From: Diploscapter coronatus
Lineage: Eukaryota; Nematoda; Chromadorea; Rhabditida; Rhabditidae
NCBI GenBank assembly: GCA_964036155.1
Contig: OZ038423.1
Span: 57,489,249-57,553,248 of the forward strand
Direction of reading: 5' to 3'
DNA: 64,000 bases
Shown here piece by piece: positions 56,601-64,000 of the stretch. The translations under genes were made by a program, and so were the position numbers. The stretch's first letter is position 1, and each line of letters begins with the position of its first letter. The notes beneath the pieces were generated by a model that saw nothing but the letters and a program-made list of their open reading frames with translations, was not told the DNA's origin and did no database searches.

Positions 56601-59600
56601 TAAATCATTTGAAATATATGACCTGAATACTCGACAAATTTCAGAAGGTCTTATCAACAAATCCATGAATTATCGATTCAAGGAATTTTACAGGTCCAGA
56701 TCCTCCTGAATGGCGTGTTGATGCATCTGTAGCTTATTTCAAAGACAAATTGTATTATTTTGGTGGAGTGGATCTTAAAACAGAAAGGAAAAGTACGAGT
56801 CGAGTTGATGTAAGAAGATCGAATGAAAGTCCATGAAATAATTGATTCAGGTTTTAATAGATGGAAAATGGCAAACAGGGCCTGCTTTTTCTCTTCCAAT
56901 TTGGCATGCTCGAACAATAACATGCGATGAAATTTTATACGGTCACATTATAATATATTCATTATTGTAATTATAGATATTTAGTTATTATTGGGAAGTG
57001 GTTTGATAAAAAGATATATCGATTATCAGACGATGAACGGGAATGGATTGAAATTGGAGAGACTCGAGAAGGAGAAGCTTCTTTCGGAATCGCATCGTTA
57101 AATGGAAAAATTTACATAACTGGAGGAGAGAGGTCGTTAATTTTGTATGATAAATAATGTATCATTATATATTTAGTGTTGGTTATAATGTATTCAAATC
57201 CGGTCTGTGTTTCGATCCCTCAGCTCCAGTTGATAGTCGAATTTCTCAAATCGCTGATATGAGGTATGCGAAACATGAACATTCGCTCATTGTCGCTAAC
57301 AGGAAATTGTATGCAATCGGCGGGTGAGCTGAGATTTTGCATATCTTTATACCAAATATTTGTTAACTTAGATGTGACTGTTACTTTAATTTAATCGAAG
57401 AATACGATCCACAAACGAATAAATGGAAAATAATGAAAAGATTATAGTCGATTGTAAGTGAATATTGCATACTCTTTGCAACTTGCCTCCCCCATGCCCC
57501 GCCTCTATTTCTCTTCGCTTTCCCCGAGAGACGAAAAGAAATAACGAGGGAAAAGAAAAGTGGGACGTGTATAAAAGCGAGTTACGAAGAGTATGAAGTA
57601 TTCACTTACTCACAGTCGACTAAAATAAAATAGAGCTTGATTATAATAATCTCAGATTCCATATGGAAATTTGATTCAATAAAATGTTAAATAATTATTT
57701 TATTTTAATGCACACGATACAGACAACTCTCGAAGGCATCCAAAAGTGATGAGGGAAAATTGCAAGTGAAATAAATATTCCTTTTAGTCAGGGTTGCACG
57801 AACTGGACTTAGAATTGTCTGGAAGCTCAGTTCAGGTTAAATTAAAGTTTGATTTTTTTTCGAACTTCAGATAGCTCTGGCTAAGATGGAATGACTGTTC
57901 ACAAGAAAGGAAAAAATAAAAATTCAAATGACTTGAATAGCAAAAAGTAATGCAGTTAGACGATATCTGAAAATACTAGATTTGAAAGACCATTAAGCAG
58001 GCACGACAGAAGTAGATGAAATGACGATATCGGTCGCTTTACCGGGTGCTTAAGAACGCACAGACTTAGGGAGGACTTAAGTCAAGATTGTTCTATGACC
58101 TACCCGCCATAATATTTCCTTCACAATTTGATATAGGTTTTGACGTATAAAAATGGCTTTGAGAAATTCGACTCCCTCAGGATATGTTCCAAAAAGTGCA
58201 CAGCCTCGGAATGGTGATTCTCAGGTCGAATATAGTTAACACTAAAAAAACCCCAAAAAACGACTTGTCACTGATCACCCTTGGTTGAATCTCTCAAAGG
58301 CTCAGTCTTAATTACCCTAATTAGCCCGAGATAGTTGCCCCTAATTAACTATTTAGTTACCTCGAAGAAATAGGAGAACGCTGTGCGGAAATCCTTGTCG
58401 CAGTACATCGACAGAATGCCGGATTGCATGTCGAGGACGGCCTGCAATGAACTAATTAATTACCTAGTTAATTACACAATTAACTTTACGGAATGTTAAT
58501 GCATTTTCATTAAAATTAAAAGCCGAAAGAATTTAATTTAATTTTCCAAAAATATTATATTTTTGAAATCTCTTTCCAAATTAGCATAATTTTATTTTCC
58601 TTCAAGAATTCAAGTATCCTAATTTCGTACCTGAAGCGGAGCGTAAACGTAAGCCGCGTTCGCGTTGGTTTTTGCGATGAGCAACGAGGCCTTCGCCTTC
58701 GTGTAGTTCTTCAACAAGAAACTGCTCTTCGACTCTTCCACGGAAACCTGCAAAATTCAAATCTCATTCTTTTCAAAAATATAATTCGTTTTTTACTGTC
58801 TTTTTTATGGAAATCCATCTTTTCTCAATATTTAACCAATTTAATTCATTTTAAACTTTCAGCTCTCTTTAAAAAATAGCATTTTTTCAAACCTCAATAA
58901 GCAGTTCCTTGTCCTCGAGTTTCCTCAATTCGTGAATGAGCGCAGCCGCGGACTTTTGTGCCTTCACCGGCTCGTGGAGTTCGTTGAATAGGCGAGTCAG
59001 ACGGGCCTGCAGAGTTCTTGCTTTTCGATATTTTCAGTTTTTCATACCTGAAGAGTCCTCCTCAGGTATTCCTGCTTGTTGTTGGAGGCCCAGTCGACGC
59101 ACTCTTGGACGAGAACGATCTGGAAAAGTTCGTCTTTCGTGCTGTCCCCCAACTATTCTTGCACTTTAGAGCTTCGAATTTTTCGCCGACCTTCTCCTTG
59201 CCCTGATCGATGGAAAGACACTGTTCGACGAGCGCGCGAACGATTTTGCCGGCCTTCGCTCTAGGCACCGATTCGCAGAACGGACGACTGGTGACAAGTA
59301 GGGTTTGCAGGCCTGACAATGTTTCTATTAATTTTTTGAGAAAGACATTTTCGTTTTCTGAGTTTTTCATTTTTATAATGCCGTTCCCTCCTAAAATCTT
59401 TTCATTTTGAAAAGCTCGTGATTTTTCTACAATTACCCCTTAAATATGTTCCTTTTTCCAGAAAATTTGCGTAATTTCCAATAGGAAAGCCACTTTTCAC
59501 AATAATCTTTCAGGAAAGAGCATTATCTTTCAAAAATTACATAGTCACGCTTTCAAATACTGATGAAATTTTTATCACTTCCACTCCCCTCGCACTCACT

Positions 59601-59859
59601 AGCGACATTCTTCTGCTGTGCGAGCTGTTTGGCCATGTCCAGAATCAGTTCCTCGACTCGCTTCGTCTCTTCTTCGCTGTTGTTCTTCTTGTGTGACACT
59701 ACTACAAAAGAAATTAGATCACGCTCATTTTTTTTTTGGGTATAATTCGAGTCCGAGTCCGAAAAGTTGGACCCATTAGCAACCCCTGTCAAGCTCACTA
59801 GCATCGCTGATTGCCTTGAAGGGGTCGGCTGCGAGGGCTGGGGACACTGGCTGAGCCAT
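53661..59859 (-). CDS. rpn-6: 26S proteasome regulatory subunit Rpn6 / PSMD11
   Basis: Thirteen exons on the minus strand (59859-59799, 59701-59600, 59312-59191, 59119-59048, 59006-58893, 58747-58631, 58441-58361, 55098-55024, 54790-54653, 54451-54365, 54251-54125, 53932-53832, 53780-53661) sum to 1317 nt, 438 residues, close to the ~422 of PSMD11. Rpn6 is a PCI-domain lid subunit that clamps the lid to the core particle. Matching segments include [75 protein letters not shown], the PCI winged helix [20 protein letters not shown] and [13 protein letters not shown]. The protein ends with an unusual Lys/Glu tail ([20 protein letters not shown]...). The intron after exon 7 is 3.26 kb and hosts another gene; the intron after exon 8 has a GC donor. 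Confidence 0.93.
56190..57447 (+). CDS. F-box / Kelch-repeat protein nested in the rpn-6 intron
   Basis: Eight exons on the + strand (56190-56343, 56402-56532, 56578-56647, 56694-56809, 56851-56941, 56985-57132, 57177-57323, 57372-57447), all split by 40-60-bp introns, sum to 933 nt with no break: 310 residues. The N-terminus [20 protein letters not shown], then [19 protein letters not shown], is an F-box, which binds Skp1 in SCF ubiquitin ligases. Kelch-type blades follow: [36 protein letters not shown], and [20 protein letters not shown] with GG, then [14 protein letters not shown]-box/Kelch proteins select substrates for ubiquitination. The gene is antisense to its host rpn-6 and lies between the two arms of the foldback repeat. 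The ATG follows GTTTAG by 15 nt. Fewer blades than the usual five or six suggests a shortened propeller. Confidence 0.85.
57445..57625. repeat. small foldback repeat after the nested Kelch gene
   Basis: TAGTCGATTGTAAGTGAATA, TTGCATACTCTTTGCAAC (from 57445) is the reverse complement, with few changes, of GTTACGAAGAGTATGAAGTA, TTCACTTACTCACAGTCGAC (ending near 57620). The stop codon of the Kelch gene forms the outer edge of the left arm. It is a MITE-like hairpin, and could also shape the 3' UTR. Confidence 0.65.
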
Positions 59860-60297
59860 CGCCGTTCGTCAAATGTTCGGGTTGAGAGATGATTTCTCGT
59901 CATCGGAAAGTTTCAATTTCAAAAATTGTGAAAATCTCAATTTTTCAAATTCAAATTTCGAGATTCACTCGTTTCATTCAAGTCCATAAACTCCACTTTT
60001 GAAGTGTCCATCTTCCAATTTTCTGCAATGCAAAACGATGTTCACGTTTCGCGTCTGAACCGTCGTCCGTCAGCACTTTCCGACTTCAGATTCGTGATCC
60101 GAATCGGAGGTGAATATTTCAGAAGCTTCTCTTGTAAGTTCTACGAGGAACTAAAAATTCTGGCATTCCTAAGAAATATAGAAGAGCTCAAAAACAATTT
60201 TTATTTTGGAACGAGATAACAAAACACGGTGGTAGAACAAGGAAATGTTGTCTGTTTGAAAGGGGCGTGGGCCTGCTCTGCAACGGCACCGTACGAC
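59860..60297. other. intergenic between ubiquitin-L40 and rpn-6
   Basis: 438 bp between two minus-strand genes. It contains the rpn-6 upstream region. The spacing is longer than a typical nematode operon gap but does not exclude one. No other gene seen. Confidence 0.4.
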
Positions 60298-62038
<1,741 letters not shown>

Positions 62039-64000
62039 ATGTCCCTAAACTTCGACGATTTCTTCACACCTGCTGATAGGCTCAGGTATGCAATTTAAAA
62101 AATAAAAGTATTTTTTTTTAATTTCTAAAAATTAGAATATTCTTTTCTAGATTTAAAATTTTTTTATGTATCTTTTTAAGAGAGACCGAACCGGAATACT
62201 TCCAGCCGTGCGTGTTCAACCCTAACGCGTCCGAGAGCAAGCAAAATGAGCCAGTCAAGGTCGAATTTAAAATTTTTAAAATGTTTTATTGTTTCAAATT
62301 TTTACCGACTTCTCAAAACTCGACCCGCAGAAAGGATAGTGCACTTTTTCGAGAGGTAAAGAAGAAGTGCTCTTTCGATATAACACGCTATATTTTCTGC
62401 GGGTCGAGTTTTGGGGAGTCTGAATTTTTTAATTCTAGAAAACCGCTCTGGCCGTGTTCAACGAGGGGGTGGTGCGCGTGCTCGGTCCCAACCACAACGT
62501 TTTCAAGCTGAAGGAAGAACAACTGGAACCGAATGTAGGGTTTTTTGTTTAATTTTAATTCAAGGCAAGCCTCAAGATTATTTTTAATTATTTGCATTTT
62601 TTCTTTATTTATTTAGATAAGGCCTTTCTTCTAAGTTATTGTAATTACGTGATTTTTTATAAGATTTAGGCCTGTCGCTTCAAGATTAAAAAATAAGACT
62701 TTTTTTTAAAAAATATTTTTATTAAAACAATAAAATTTCCAGTCCACCGTGTTCAAGATGGAAGGTCGATTCAAAGACGCTTTGGTGGTCTGCGAAGGTA
62801 AAACCAAGAAAATCGCGCAGCAGAAAACGGCCAAGAAGCTACTATATGAGGTAAGGAGATTTAAATTTTTTTGCGAGTTTAACAATTTGGTTTTAGATTG
62901 TTGAAATGAACGACCCGAAACTGCTCGCCGACTTTTTTCTGCCTGAAGATAAGGAGGAAGCTAAGAAATTCATGTAAGGTTTTAATGTTTCAATTTATGC
63001 TGAAAGATATCTAATTAGACAAAATCTTAACATAATTACATTTTTCTAACAAATATTTAAATTATTTTTAAATGTTTTTTTTCAGTGACAAACTGGTAGT
63101 AGATGTGGACGATGAAAAATTGGACGAAGAGGTGATACCGACCGAGTGCTCCAATATGAATTTCATTGGCGATTTGCAGACTGTGTAGGATGTTTTTTTT
63201 TAATTTGATTTCGTAATTTTATCTTTTAATTTTTAAAAATCTAAACCTAAACAGTTAGTATTTTTGTGTGAGTTCGTCTGTTTGTCTATCTGTCCAAGCT
63301 TAGATCTTTACGATAGTGTTGAAATTGGTTTATTTTGGAGCCTTTGCAGAGCAAAGACCAAGTCGAAGGAGCGCACGACCGAGGCTCGTTGTATCTTTTT
63401 ATTTCCAGGTTGCAACAGCAGAAATTGCCCAAACCCGAATACAATGAAACAGACAACGGCAATCCGACCAACATGATTTTTACTGTTACTTGTAAGGTGA
63501 AATTTAGTTGATTTTCTAAAAATTCCCAGATTGAATTTTGAAGATTTCTAGAGTGAGTAATCACGTTTGAAAATTTTTGAAATTCAAAATAAACAGGAAA
63601 ATTTAAAGAAAAATCGAGAAACTTCAAGCTATCTTCATAAATTCTAAAACCTCCACTTTAACCCCAAAAATTTTCAGGTGAACAAGCGAGAAACGGTGGG
63701 CGTGGCGAAGAAGAAGAAAGAAGCAAAAACGATCGCGGCCTACAAGATGTACAATCTGATTGTCACCCGACAACTCGATCTGAACGCCGGACCAGCGCTC
63801 GACTCGCCTGATGAAGGTTTTTTAAACTTAATTTTAAAAAATTAACCTTTAAAGAAATTTTATCTTTATGTTTTGAATGAATTTTTGCACCAAGTATTAG
63901 AAAGTCTGTTTTTTCTTTTACTTTCATTTTTTTGCATAATTAAAAAAAGTTAGAAGTTCTATTTTTTGTACAAATTTCAGAAAACCACGACCAGAAAGCC
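62039..64000 (+). CDS. double-stranded-RNA-binding protein, RDE-4-like (5' part)
   Basis: Exons 62039-62085, 62181-62259, 62439-62534, 62743-62850, 62897-62973, 63086-63184, 63409-63496, 63678-63816 and 63981-(64000) stay in frame for 251 codons and run off the window. The first dsRNA-binding domain runs from KKTALAVFNEGVVRVLGPNH to KTKKIAQQKTAKKLLYEIVE; the second from NFIGDLQTVLQQQKLPKPEY through NPTNMIFTVTCKVNKRETVG to AKKKKEAKTIAAYKMYNLI, with the lysine-rich helix that grips RNA. The order, the acidic linker and the pattern KKTxLxVxxE and FFLPEDKEEAKKFID match C. elegans RDE-4, the Dicer partner that starts RNA interference. ATG follows TTTTTCAG by 3 nt, suggesting SL trans-splicing. Another TRBP/PACT-type protein is possible but the linker favours RDE-4. 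Confidence 0.82.
62308..62419. repeat. hairpin-forming inverted repeat in intron 2 of the rde-4-like gene
   Basis: TCTCAAAACTCGACCCGCAG with AAA (62311-62333) pairs with TTTTCTGCGGGTCGAGTTTT with GGGGAG (62393-62418). Inside, GCACTTTTTC can pair with GAAGAAGTGC. About 110 bp in all: a MITE-like or structured-RNA hairpin lying in the sense orientation of the gene. Confidence 0.7.

Larger units (their letters stand above)
55113..58350. repeat. long inverted-repeat (foldback) insertion in an rpn-6 intron
   Basis: The left arm (about 55113-55577) and the right arm (about 57888-58350) are reverse complements at roughly 75-80% by eye. Shared landmarks are TCGACCTGAGAATCA, GTGCACTTTTTGGAA, TATATCAAATTGTGAAGGAA, TTCTTAAGCACCCGGTAAAG, GTCGTGCCT..CTTAATG and TTTCCTTTCTTGTGAA. 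Outer ends begin with TTAG/CTAATTAG close to the intron's splice sites. Together with the central 2.3 kb it fills almost the entire intron (55099-58360). It resembles a non-autonomous foldback DNA transposon. No transposase is seen inside. Confidence 0.8.

Overview
The window is a stretch of nematode genome. The evidence is AT-rich non-coding DNA, genes cut into many short exons, acceptor sites of the form TTTTCAG/TTTCAG, very short introns (42-60 bp) beside multi-kb ones, and a protein set (SNAP-29, LASP with two nebulin repeats, a nematode-type Cys-loop anion channel, a many-Kunitz/lustrin secreted protein, a ubiquitin-L40 fusion, an RDE-4-like protein) that reads as a rhabditid-type nematode. 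I cannot name the species. Coding exons were joined by hand from GT-AG (twice GC-AG) sites. For most genes the exon lengths sum to an intact frame, which is my main check.

Layout: 1-949 (+) 3' end of a HAD phosphatase (phosphoglycolate phosphatase type); about 1118-3096 (+) NIPSNAP, only ~170 bp downstream and perhaps in the same operon; 3888-7799 (+) SNAP-29, whose 1.8-kb first intron carries an inverted repeat with two identical intron-containing tRNA genes; 7800-12508 non-coding with purine/pyrimidine tracts, probably lasp upstream DNA; 12509-18769 (+) LASP (LIM, two nebulin repeats, SH3), whose introns hold several in-phase alternative 3' exons, a cassette exon, a probable internal promoter, small foldback repeats and an antisense Kunitz-like exon; 20491-28045 (-) Cys-loop ligand-gated anion channel; 30171-30883 (-) predicted 70-aa single-pass membrane protein; 32175-38579 (-) secreted Kunitz/lustrin protein; 41230-41589 (-) 83-aa secreted basic peptide; 41590-48295 large intergenic region; 48296-53333 (+) BAR-like helical protein; 53661-59859 (-) proteasome lid subunit Rpn6/PSMD11, with a 3.26-kb intron made almost entirely of a long inverted repeat enclosing an intact F-box/Kelch gene on the opposite strand (56190-57447); 60298-61377 (-) ubiquitin-ribosomal protein eL40 fusion; 62039 to the end (+) RDE-4-like double-stranded-RNA-binding protein, cut by the window edge.

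The genes do not form one pathway. Common threads are ubiquitin/proteasome function (ubiquitin-L40, Rpn6, the nested F-box protein), membrane traffic and shape (SNAP-29, the BAR-like protein) and neuromuscular function (LASP, the channel). The most unusual feature is the repeated use of introns as homes for foldback DNA: tRNA pairs, small MITE-like hairpins, and a whole gene between long inverted repeats. The same repeat family is present in both the lasp and rpn-6 introns.
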